NCBI GenBank assembly: GCA_964618845.1
Contig: CAZUCU010000008.1
Span: 1 to 22,018 of the forward strand
Length of the DNA stretch: 22,018 bases
From: CAZUCU01 sp964618845
Lineage (GTDB): Bacteria; Patescibacteriota; Minisyncoccia; Phycocordibacterales; JAACPR01
Reading direction: 5' to 3'
The notes beneath the pieces were generated by a model that made no database searches, was not told where the DNA came from, and saw only the letters and a program-made list of their open reading frames with translations. Shown in pieces: positions 1 through 7,202 of this stretch (its first letter is position 1; each line of letters starts with the position of its first letter). The position numbers and the translations under genes were made by a program.

Positions 1-111
1 ATTTTGGGGTGTCTGTCCCCAGTTAAGATCGGATGAGAAATGAATGTTTAAACAAAAATATATAAAATTTTATTGGAAATACTTTTTCTCTGATATAATT
101 AAGACAATAAT
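1..111. other. Upstream region with a short GC hairpin
   Basis: No gene is seen. Positions 5-21 form a small hairpin (TGGGG, 7-nt loop, CCCCA) with no T-run after it, so it is not a convincing terminator. Its GGGGTGTCTGTCCCC core resembles the GGGGACAGACACC-type sequences often seen in bacterial dispersed repeats; that link is from memory and weak. The remainder is AT-rich leader to the promoter of the first gene. Confidence 0.3.
73..99 (+). promoter_or_regulatory. Extended -10 promoter for the PilB-type gene
   Basis: TATAAT lies at 94-99 with TGa directly before it (91-93), a perfect extended -10. A weak -35 (TTGGAA, 73-78) sits 15 bp upstream. Transcription would start near 106, only about 6 nt before the ATG at 112, and there is no Shine-Dalgarno sequence, so the mRNA should be nearly leaderless. 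Confidence 0.6.
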
Positions 112-1851
112 ATGTACATAGAACCAGAAAAATTAAAAGCTTTTTTGCTTGATTCGGGGCTTGTAAAAGAAGAAGACATAGAGGAAGCAGAAAACGAATC
201 AGGAAAAGGAAAAAAATTTAGAAATATTGGTGAATATTTTGTTACCCAAGAAAAAATAGAAGAAGATGATCTTAGAAGAATTGAGGCTTATATTTTGGGT
301 ATACCATACATAGATGTAGGAATTGAAAAAATTCCCTATGAAACTCTTTCTATTATTCCAGAGCCGATCGCACGCAAACACAATATTGTTTCTTATAAAA
401 AAACCGACACCGAATTGGAGGTCGCCATGATTGATACTGATGACTTGGGGGCAATAGATTTTATCGGAAAAAAAACTGGACTTAAAATTTTACCTCGATT
501 AACTTCAACCAAATCTTTAAAACAGGCTCTCGTGTATTATCAAAAAAGTTTAAAAGCCGACCTAGGAAATGTAATAAAAACACAGATAGGATCCATAAAA
601 GATATTGATAGTAATAACGAAGAAGATCTTAAAAAAATTGCTCAAGATTTACCTGTTATAAAAATTGTAGAGATGCTCTTAAAACACGCTGTTGTACAAA
701 ATGCTTCTGATATTCATATTGAACCACAAGAAAATGATTTATTAATAAGATATAGAGTCGATGGAATTTTATATGACGCAATGATTTTGCCCAAAAAAAG
801 TTCCTTATCTATCACCGCCAGAATCAAAGTTTTAGCAAATTTAAAATTGGATGAAAAAAGACTACCACAAGATGGTCGGTTTAAAAATGACATTGATGGT
901 GAGCAGGTATCTTTCAGGGTTTCTGTTTTGCCAACTAATTATGGAGAAAAAACCGTTCTTAGAATATTAAGGGAAGAGGGGGGTAGTTTAACTTTGGAAA
1001 GTTTGGGGTTTCATGGGGAAGCATTAGAGAGAATTCATAAAGGAATTAAACAAAAAACTGGAATGATTTTGACAACGGGCCCAACAGGATCAGGAAAAAC
1101 AACAACTCTTTACACCCTGCTTGATATATTAAATACTCCAGAAGTAAATATTTCTACAATAGAAGATCCAATTGAGTACCAAATGAAAAGAATAAATCAA
1201 ACTCAAGTCAGACCCAAAATTGGTTTTTCTTTTGCAGAGGGACTCAGAAGTTTGGTAAGACAAGACCCAGATATAATAATGGTGGGAGAAATACGAGATA
1301 ATGAAACAGCTTCTTTGGCGATTAATGCTGCTTTAACCGGACACCTTGTCCTTTCGACTTTACACACAAATTCAGCGGCGGGTGCGATACCAAGACTTAT
1401 CGATATGGGGGCTGAGCCATTTTTGTTAGTTTCAACAATAAAAGTAATAATTGCTCAAAGGCTTGTGAGAAAACTAACAAATAAAAAAGAGAAGTATTTT
1501 TTGTCCAAAGTTGCAATCGAAAAATTAGGAAAACAAGTTAATTTGGATATTGTATTAAACACACTAAAAGAAGAGCAGATCATTCCCCAAAAGGCAACTT
1601 GGGACCAAATACCGTTTTACAGACCACTGAGTTTTAAAAAAGAAACTGGCTACAAAGGCAGAATTGGTATTTATGAAGTTTTAGAAATTACAGAATCAAT
1701 AAACCAATTAATATTGGAAAATAAACCAATGGAAGAAATAGAAAAAAGAGCAAAAGAAGAAAAAATGTTGTCAATGTTTGAAGACGGCATATTCAAAGCG
1801 GTTCAGGGATTAACAACGATAGAAGAAGTTTTAAGAGTTGTTTCAGAATAA
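112..1851 (+). CDS. pilB: PilB/GspE-family secretion/pilus assembly ATPase (zinc-motif-less)
   Basis: A 579-residue type II secretion/type IV pilus extension-type ATPase, a cytoplasmic hexameric motor that powers assembly of pilin-like subunits. An MshEN/T2SSE N-terminal domain covers roughly residues 1-140. The catalytic core shows Walker A GPTGSGKT (323-330), the Asp box STIEDPIEY (about 348-356), Walker B RQDPDIIMVGEIRD (about 383-396) and the His box GHLVLSTLHTN (about 410-420). The tetracysteine zinc site usual between the His box and the C-terminal domain is absent: the segment after LVRKL has no cysteine pairs, unlike the second ATPase at 19433-21187. It is followed after 1 nt by the pilC-like gene, indicating an operon. 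The start at ATG 112 fits the extended -10 at 94-99. PilB rather than PilT is favoured by the N-terminal domain and the PilC neighbour, but the gene symbol is a family-level assignment. Confidence 0.9.
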   Translation: MYIEPEKLKAFLLDSGLVKEEDIEEAENESGKGKKFRNIGEYFVTQEKIEEDDLRRIEAYILGIPYIDVGIEKIPYETLSIIPEPIARKHNIVSYKKTDTELEVAMIDTDDLGAIDFIGKKTGLKILPRLTSTKSLKQALVYYQKSLKADLGNVIKTQIGSIKDIDSNNEEDLKKIAQDLPVIKIVEMLLKHAVVQNASDIHIEPQENDLLIRYRVDGILYDAMILPKKSSLSITARIKVLANLKLDEKRLPQDGRFKNDIDGEQVSFRVSVLPTNYGEKTVLRILREEGGSLTLESLGFHGEALERIHKGIKQKTGMILTTGPTGSGKTTTLYTLLDILNTPEVNISTIEDPIEYQMKRINQTQVRPKIGFSFAEGLRSLVRQDPDIIMVGEIRDNETASLAINAALTGHLVLSTLHTNSAAGAIPRLIDMGAEPFLLVSTIKVIIAQRLVRKLTNKKEKYFLSKVAIEKLGKQVNLDIVLNTLKEEQIIPQKATWDQIPFYRPLSFKKETGYKGRIGIYEVLEITESINQLILENKPMEEIEKRAKEEKMLSMFEDGIFKAVQGLTTIEEVLRVVSE

Positions 1852-1852
1852 T

Positions 1853-3067
1853 ATGGATTTCAAATACAAAGCAATTGATCAAAATAACAATGTTGTTGAA
1901 GGAGTAGAAACGGCTCAAACAAAATTTGATTTGGCAAACTATTTAAAAAGTCAGGGGTTAATTTTGGTTGATGCAGAAGAAACATCAGCAAGAAAAAAGT
2001 TTTTTGATTTCAAAAAAATACTGACAATGGGGACAATATCTGTTCATTCAAAAATTTCTTTTGCCAGAAATATCGGTGCAATGATAGATGCCGGACTTTC
2101 TCTTACTCGCGCGCTTTCTGTAATGGAAAAACAGAGCCCAAATAAAAAAATGAAAAAAATTTTGGCAGAAATAAATACAAAAATTAGAAAAGGATCCCCA
2201 CTTAGTGATGCAATAAATGATTACCCGAAAGTTTTTGATAATTTGTTTGTTTCAATGACCAGAGCAGGAGAAGAATCTGGCAACTTGGTAGGTTCATTGA
2301 ATGAAATTGCCAATCAAACAGAAAAAAGTTATTTGCTAAAGAAAAAAATAAGGGGGGCAATGATTTATCCGGGAGTAATTATTACAGCGATGATAATAAT
2401 TGGTATTTTTATGATGGTATATGTCGTTCCAACTCTAACAAAAACTTTTGAAGAAATAGAAGCGGATCTGCCAGCAACAACACAATTTGTTATTAATTTA
2501 AGTAATTTTTTTAGTCAAAATATAGAAGGAGGAATAATAACAATTTTAATTACATTAGCTATTTTCTATATATTTTTTAAATCCAAAATTGGCAAAAGAT
2601 TAGTGGATTTTATTTTATTAAAAACTCCCTTAATATCAGGACTTGTCAAAGAGACCAATTCTGCAAGAACAACAAGGGTTTTAGCTTCTTTGCTTAAGGC
2701 GGGTGTTCCATATTTAACTTCCATCAAAATAACAAAAGCAACAATATCAAACTCCTATTACATTAAAATAATAGGGGAGGCAGAAAAAAAAGTGGAAATG
2801 GGTTTGCCCGTCTCTAAAGTGTTTGAAGAAAATCAAAAATATTATCCAGCTTTTGTCGCAGAGATGATTGCTGTTGGAGAAGAAACGGGGGAATTAAGTC
2901 CGATGTTATTTAAAATTGCAGAATTCTATGAAAACGAAATTGATCAAAAAACTAAAAATTTATCAACAATAGTAGAACCTATATTAATGATTTTTGTGGG
3001 CATTGCGGTTGGCTTCTTTGCCGTCTCCATGATTAGCCCTATGTATTCTCTCGTAGAAAAATTTTAA
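1853..3067 (+). CDS. pilC: PilC/GspF-family inner-membrane platform protein
   Basis: A 404-residue polytopic membrane protein of the T2SF family, the platform that couples the PilB ATPase to pilin assembly. It begins MDFKYKAIDQNN, the typical opening of GspF/PilC proteins. Two T2SF repeats are visible, each starting with a KISFARNIGAMIDAGLSL- or TRVLASLLKAGVPYL-like helix, with hydrophobic segments near residues 170-195, 225-245 and 370-395. The ATG at 1853, one base after the stop of the ATPase gene, is preferred to an in-frame ATG at 1838 that would overlap it by 14 nt and add five untypical residues. Tight coupling makes co-translation with the ATPase likely. Confidence 0.9.
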   Translation: MDFKYKAIDQNNNVVEGVETAQTKFDLANYLKSQGLILVDAEETSARKKFFDFKKILTMGTISVHSKISFARNIGAMIDAGLSLTRALSVMEKQSPNKKMKKILAEINTKIRKGSPLSDAINDYPKVFDNLFVSMTRAGEESGNLVGSLNEIANQTEKSYLLKKKIRGAMIYPGVIITAMIIIGIFMMVYVVPTLTKTFEEIEADLPATTQFVINLSNFFSQNIEGGIITILITLAIFYIFFKSKIGKRLVDFILLKTPLISGLVKETNSARTTRVLASLLKAGVPYLTSIKITKATISNSYYIKIIGEAEKKVEMGLPVSKVFEENQKYYPAFVAEMIAVGEETGELSPMLFKIAEFYENEIDQKTKNLSTIVEPILMIFVGIAVGFFAVSMISPMYSLVEKF

Positions 3068-3077
3068 ATTTTTGGTG

Positions 3078-3083
3078 TATAAT
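3078..3083 (+). promoter_or_regulatory. -10 box, leaderless start for the Ig-like secreted protein gene
   Basis: TATAAT at 3078-3083 is followed by exactly 7 nt and then the ATG at 3091, so the expected transcription start coincides with the start codon. It lies in the 23-bp gap after pilC and would give the downstream genes a promoter independent of pilBC. Confidence 0.5.
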
Positions 3084-3090
3084 TATATTA

Positions 3091-4173
3091 ATGAAATTAA
3101 AAATTTTTTTCTTAACAATAATTTTTGTTTTGTCTCCGGTTGGTTTGGTCTTGGCACAAAATTTGGGGTTGTTTGATTATGAAATTCCGGAATTAGATTT
3201 GTTTAATTTAAACAGTGGTTTACCCGAGGGAATAATAGAACAAATTTCTGTCGATATTTTACCCAAAGTTCCTAACCCCGGCGATCAAGTAAATATTTCC
3301 GTGCAAAGCTATTCTTCTAATTTTGATAAGGCCTACTTTACTTGGAACGCAAATGGGCAGGTAATAGAAAAGGGAATAGGAAAAAGGAGTATAAATTTTT
3401 TGGCACCTGAAAGTGGTAATACCATTACTATAAATTTAACAATCCAAAAACAAGAGGGGGGAGTAATAACCAGATCGTTTACTTTTGCACCCGCTGATGT
3501 AGATATTATTTATGAAGCAGATACCTACACACCCCCTTTTTATAAAGGAAAAGCTTTGTTTACAAGTGAATCGATAGTTAGATTTATAGCGATGCCTTAT
3601 TTTATTCAAAACGGAAATACTATCAACCCAAACAATTTGGTATACACATGGTCAATAAACGGAACTGTTGACCAAAATAATTCCGGTTATGGAAAAAGGG
3701 TTTATCAAGGTAAAAGCAGTTTGGTGGGCAGACCACTTGAAGTAGAAGTAGAAGTATCTGCAATCAATTCTCCTCTCATAGCAAAAAATAGTGTTTTTGT
3801 TCAAAACAGCGAACCAGAATTAATAATTTATGAAAATAATCCTCTCCTTGGCGTAGTTTTTGAAAAAGCAATTGCTGGAAATTTTCTTTTGGATAGGGCA
3901 GAAATAGAATTACAGTCCGTTCCTTATTTTTTTAGTACGACCGTAAAAGATGATGGGTTTGTAGATTATATCTGGAAAATGAATGGAAATTCTATAGAGG
4001 CGGGGTCACGAACAAGTTCAATAAGATTAAGAAATGAAACAGGAGAAGAGGGTCGTTCGTTGATTTCATTAGAAGCAGAGCATTTTACCAACATCCTCCA
4101 AATCGCCACACAATCTATAGATCTAAATTTTACCGAACACAATAATGTATTGGAAGAAAATTTTGAATTTTAA
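3091..4173 (+). CDS. Secreted Ig/PKD-like repeat protein, function unknown
   Basis: A 360-residue exported protein. The first 22 residues are a classic signal peptide (KLK, hydrophobic stretch, cleavage likely after VLA). The rest looks like three beta-sandwich modules of Ig/PKD type: each has a PNPGDQVNISV- or VRFIAMPYF-like strand followed by an aromatic-Trp strand (YFTWNANGQ near residue 90, VYTWSINGT near 190, DYIWKMNGN near 290). No enzyme motif is seen. It sits between the pilus motor genes and the three pilin-anchored proteins; a cell-surface adhesion or scaffold role is possible but unproven. The next reading frame starts inside its 3' end (overlap of 29 nt), suggesting translational coupling. 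Confidence 0.7.
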   Translation: MKLKIFFLTIIFVLSPVGLVLAQNLGLFDYEIPELDLFNLNSGLPEGIIEQISVDILPKVPNPGDQVNISVQSYSSNFDKAYFTWNANGQVIEKGIGKRSINFLAPESGNTITINLTIQKQEGGVITRSFTFAPADVDIIYEADTYTPPFYKGKALFTSESIVRFIAMPYFIQNGNTINPNNLVYTWSINGTVDQNNSGYGKRVYQGKSSLVGRPLEVEVEVSAINSPLIAKNSVFVQNSEPELIIYENNPLLGVVFEKAIAGNFLLDRAEIELQSVPYFFSTTVKDDGFVDYIWKMNGNSIEAGSRTSSIRLRNETGEEGRSLISLEAEHFTNILQIATQSIDLNFTEHNNVLEENFEF

Positions 4174-5229
4174 AAAATTTTTTAGTTTAACAGTTGGTTT
4201 TATTGTTACGCCTTTTTTTGTTTTTGCTCAAGAAAAAATNNNNNNNNNNNNNNNNNNNNNNNNNNNNNNNNNNNNNNNNNNNNNNNNNNNNNNNNNNNNN
4301 NNNNNNNNNNNNNNNNNNNNNNNNNNNNNNNNNNNNNNNGTTTAACAGTTGGTTTTATTGTTACGCCTTTTTTTGTTTTTGCTCAAGAAAAAATCGATTA
4401 CGTACCATTGGTAAAAAACCTCGACACTGTTGCGCAAAGATTAACTGGCAAAAAGGTATTACCAACAGATATACAAAGTCTTATTAACTTTTTATTTTAT
4501 GTGGGATTAGCAGTTATTGTGGTGCTTGCAGTATTTGGAATTGTAAGAGGGGGGTATTTGTATTTAGTGTCTGCTGATAGTGCGAGTAACAAAGATAAAG
4601 CCAAGAAGGTAATCCAAGCTGCGCTTGGTGGGTTGTTGTTGGGATTTGGAAGTTGGTTAATTTTAAACACCATTAATCCTGATATTTTGAAGTTTGATCC
4701 GGAGTATGAAAAACTTGATGCTCCGCCGGTGGTTGAGATAGACACGGGGGAAATCGGTTATAGTGACAATTTTATTCAAAATCAAGAAAGTTATTATGAT
4801 GGATCTTTGCCAAACATAATTTGGAATGACCCAAATCAACAAATTTCAAGATATTTCAAGGTTGGAGATTTTACAAAAGGAGATCCAAATAGAGTTCCTA
4901 CAGATCCTTATATTATGAGAAATATTTATATGTTGGCCCAAGAACTAGATCAGTTAGTAGATGCTTGGGGGGGAGGTTCTTTTGTTTTTACTTCTGGATA
5001 TAGACCAGCAGCGGTTAATAGTAATATCCGGGGTGCTGCCACCGACTCTCAACACATACGGGGTTTGGCGGTTGACATAGCACCGAGAAACGGAGATTTA
5101 CAAGGATTACAACAATATGTATTAAGAAATTGGGGAGGGGGGGTCGGAATTTATGGTTCTTTTGTTCATGTTGATATGAGGGGGGGAAGAGGATTGGGTG
5201 ATAGTACAGAAGGTGCAGCAAGGTGGTAG
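4145..5229 (+). CDS. T4SS-pilin-type anchored M15-like peptidase (interrupted by assembly gap)
   Basis: After merging the duplicated 55 bp around the N-run at 4240-4339 the frame is continuous and encodes 309 residues. The order is: N-terminal hydrophobic signal (residues about 8-28, ending VFAQ), linker, two transmembrane helices (about 59-82 and 107-125) separated by the SADSASNKDKAKK loop and ending NTINPDIL, as in the T4SS-pilin/VirB2-like family common in Patescibacteria, then a linker and a C-terminal domain with TSGYRP, SQHIRGLAVD and FVHVD. These match the peptidase M15 (D-Ala-D-Ala carboxypeptidase/endopeptidase, M15A-like) zinc site: His252, Asp259, His290. It probably cleaves peptide bonds in peptidoglycan on the outer face of the membrane. 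The ATG at 4145 overlaps the previous gene by 29 nt; a TTG at 4163 is an alternative start. It shares an identical 244-bp anchor segment with the next two genes. Confidence 0.75.
4185..4394 (+). repeat. Exact 55-bp duplication flanking a 100-N scaffold gap
   Basis: Positions 4185-4239 and 4340-4394 are identical 55-mers on either side of exactly 100 Ns (4240-4339). This is the signature of contig ends overlapping by one k-mer that the scaffolder did not merge. Collapsing the copies gives an in-frame gene of 310 codons, so the duplication is almost surely an assembly artefact and not biology. Confidence 0.9.
4467..4710 (+). repeat. 244-bp anchor repeat, copy 1 of 3
   Basis: This segment is base-for-base identical to 5358-5601 and 6241-6484. 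It codes for the two-helix T4SS-pilin-type region from DIQSLINFLF to FDPEYE. Copies 1 and 2 also share flanking similarity on both sides (DTVAQRLTGK upstream and LDAPPV downstream), while copy 3 diverges right outside the segment. Confidence 0.95.
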
Positions 5230-5237
5230 TTTTAATG

Positions 5238-5243
5238 TATAAT
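5238..5243 (+). promoter_or_regulatory. -10 box, leaderless start for the second pilin-anchored gene
   Basis: TATAAT at 5238-5243 is followed by TTAAACA and the ATG at 5251. The same 16-mer, from TATAAT through ATG, recurs at 7190-7205 before another gene of this locus, which supports it as a real signal. Confidence 0.6.
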
Positions 5244-5250
5244 TTAAACA

Positions 5251-6141
5251 ATGATTTCTTTTTTTTATAACATAACAGAAGCGGCAAGTAGATACAAACC
5301 CCTTGTAAATGATCTCGACACTGTTGCGCAAAGATTAACTGGCAAATCATTACCAATAGATATACAAAGTCTTATTAACTTTTTATTTTATGTGGGATTA
5401 GCAGTTATTGTGGTGCTTGCAGTATTTGGAATTGTAAGAGGGGGGTATTTGTATTTAGTGTCTGCTGATAGTGCGAGTAACAAAGATAAAGCCAAGAAGG
5501 TAATCCAAGCTGCGCTTGGTGGGTTGTTGTTGGGATTTGGAAGTTGGTTAATTTTAAACACCATTAATCCTGATATTTTGAAGTTTGATCCGGAGTATGA
5601 ACAACTTGATGCTCCGCCGGTGGAGGAGATAGATATTGGAACACTTCCAAATGATGGAATGTCTCAAGAACAAATGGCTGAGATATTAAGAAATTTACCT
5701 TCTGGAACATTTTCGGGGTGGACAGAGCAACAAATTCAAGAATATTTATACTCATTACCAAGTATGCCGAGATCAACTGATGGTAGGTTAATTTTTTCTA
5801 CCTATAGAAGTATTGGGGATTCAACACCAGATAGATTAACAACTTTAGGATATGGAAACAGAAATAATCTATTAATACCGGGTTCAGTTGCACTGTCGCC
5901 TGATCTAATAAGAAGATATAATCCTCTCCCCGGACAAGAAATTTTTGTAAATGGGTACAGTGTGGGTTTTTATGATGATACAACCGCATCTTCCTATAGA
6001 GGAACGGCCATTGTTAATACTATAGATATTTATGATCCAAATAATAATATTGGCAATCAATTAAGGGGATTGCCGGCTGGACAATGGCACATAAATCTCG
6101 GTAATGTTATTAGACCACAAACACCACACCCAAACAATTAA
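5251..6141 (+). CDS. T4SS-pilin-type anchored protein with a 3D/double-psi barrel-like domain
   Basis: A 296-residue protein. Residues about 41-64 and 88-106 are the two membrane helices encoded by the shared 244-bp segment, ending NTINPDIL. After a linker (about 115-175) the C-terminal part (about 180-265) has the strand order and signatures of a 3D domain: LGYGNRNN, GSVALSPDLI, LPGQEIFVNGYSVGFYDDTT and VNTIDIYDP. The 3D fold is the double-psi beta-barrel of MltA-type lytic transglycosylases and Bacillus YuiC/Rpf-like wall enzymes. The second and third conserved aspartates are present (Asp242/243, Asp259), while the first position reads ALSP, so activity is uncertain. If active it would cut glycan strands, complementing the peptidase encoded upstream. 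The N-terminus is less hydrophobic than that of the previous gene. The stop is one base before the start of the next gene. Confidence 0.65.
   Translation: MISFFYNITEAASRYKPLVNDLDTVAQRLTGKSLPIDIQSLINFLFYVGLAVIVVLAVFGIVRGGYLYLVSADSASNKDKAKKVIQAALGGLLLGFGSWLILNTINPDILKFDPEYEQLDAPPVEEIDIGTLPNDGMSQEQMAEILRNLPSGTFSGWTEQQIQEYLYSLPSMPRSTDGRLIFSTYRSIGDSTPDRLTTLGYGNRNNLLIPGSVALSPDLIRRYNPLPGQEIFVNGYSVGFYDDTTASSYRGTAIVNTIDIYDPNNNIGNQLRGLPAGQWHINLGNVIRPQTPHPNN
5358..5601 (+). repeat. 244-bp anchor repeat, copy 2 of 3
   Basis: Identical at every position, synonymous sites included, to 4467-4710 and 6241-6484. It lies in the same reading frame of the second pilin-anchored gene. Confidence 0.95.
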
Positions 6142-6142
6142 A

Positions 6143-7186
6143 ATGCTAAATTTATTTATTACAAAAACATATGCGTACACCGCCCTTACTGATAATGTGG
6201 ACCAATTTGCGCAAAGACTAACTAACAAACCATTCCCAACAGATATACAAAGTCTTATTAACTTTTTATTTTATGTGGGATTAGCAGTTATTGTGGTGCT
6301 TGCAGTATTTGGAATTGTAAGAGGGGGGTATTTGTATTTAGTGTCTGCTGATAGTGCGAGTAACAAAGATAAAGCCAAGAAGGTAATCCAAGCTGCGCTT
6401 GGTGGGTTGTTGTTGGGATTTGGAAGTTGGTTAATTTTAAACACCATTAATCCTGATATTTTGAAGTTTGATCCGGAGTATGAACATAACCAGCTTGGAG
6501 AGGTTGGTATTGAGGAGGTTGGTATTGATAGGGGTGAAAGAGATCGATTGCAAAATGCCCCAATTAATTATGATGATGGAATAAATTCATTTGAAAGAAA
6601 CCAAGTAATGTTTAATAGTGCACAATTCACTAGATTTTATGGAATGACAGACGAACAATTAAAGGCATCTATTTCCACAATGGAAAGAGAAGAATTTATG
6701 GCAATGATGTTAGAGGCAAGAGAAGTTATGTATAGTGAAAATCGCGACGGTAGAACCAATGACAGACTAGAAATATTTATAAGTAGAATCAGCGAAATAA
6801 ACAGCAACAACGGAAATGCTTTTGGTTATTCAGAGGTCGAAAGAATATTTGACACAAGAAGAGCTCTGGGTTTTTATGACAATCTGGTTAGGGCGGGCAG
6901 AGCACCTATTTTGGTTGATAGAAATGATTTTAATTTAAACTTAGGCAACCATTCGGCCCTTTTTCTTTATGGAGACACTCAATCTATTAATAGACTTTAC
7001 AGTGACAATGGGGGTCATATAAGAAATAATACATATTCTGCGTCCATAGTAGAAGCATTGAATAGTGCCAGCTCATATGGGGAAAATTATCAAACATCGA
7101 TAGAAAACATTCGAAGGTGGGTAAACCAAAATGGACAAACAATTGGAATTACAAGAACAGAAAATGGGTATCAATTATCAAACTAA
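6143..7186 (+). CDS. T4SS-pilin-type anchored protein with an unrecognised C-terminal domain
   Basis: A 347-residue protein with the same two-helix anchor encoded at 6241-6484, ending NTINPDIL. The C-terminal 220 residues are polar, rich in Asn, Arg, Glu and Ser, with no membrane segment and no cysteine. They contain the stretches NSAQFTRFYGMTDEQLK, GRAPILVDRNDFNLNLGN and IENIRRWVNQNGQ. I do not recognise a family. By position it belongs to the same set as the M15-like and 3D-like proteins, so a wall- or host-directed role is inferred from context only. ATG 6143 (1 nt after the previous stop) is chosen over an in-frame ATG at 6104 inside the previous gene. The pre-anchor region (DNVDQFAQRLTNKPFPTDIQ) is diverged from the other two copies. 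Confidence 0.75.
   Translation: MLNLFITKTYAYTALTDNVDQFAQRLTNKPFPTDIQSLINFLFYVGLAVIVVLAVFGIVRGGYLYLVSADSASNKDKAKKVIQAALGGLLLGFGSWLILNTINPDILKFDPEYEHNQLGEVGIEEVGIDRGERDRLQNAPINYDDGINSFERNQVMFNSAQFTRFYGMTDEQLKASISTMEREEFMAMMLEAREVMYSENRDGRTNDRLEIFISRISEINSNNGNAFGYSEVERIFDTRRALGFYDNLVRAGRAPILVDRNDFNLNLGNHSALFLYGDTQSINRLYSDNGGHIRNNTYSASIVEALNSASSYGENYQTSIENIRRWVNQNGQTIGITRTENGYQLSN
6241..6484 (+). repeat. 244-bp anchor repeat, copy 3 of 3
   Basis: Identical to the segments at 4467-4710 and 5358-5601. Sequence on both sides diverges abruptly at the protein and DNA level, so the identity is confined to the anchor module. Confidence 0.95.
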
Positions 7187-7195
7187 TGTTATAAT
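7187..7195 (+). promoter_or_regulatory. Extended -10 promoter, leaderless start for the propeller-like gene
   Basis: TGt then TATAAT (7190-7195), 7 nt, ATG at 7203. The promoter overlaps the stop region of the previous gene. Confidence 0.6.
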
Positions 7196-7202
7196 TTAAA
7201 CA

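Noticed and set aside
4240..4339. Real frameshift or tandem duplication in the first pilin-anchored gene
   Set aside because: Exact 55-bp copies around exactly 100 Ns are better explained by unmerged contig overlap.
5015..5356. Minus-strand frame across the 3' end of the M15-like gene
   Set aside because: No homology pattern; it overlaps two well-supported genes on the other strand.
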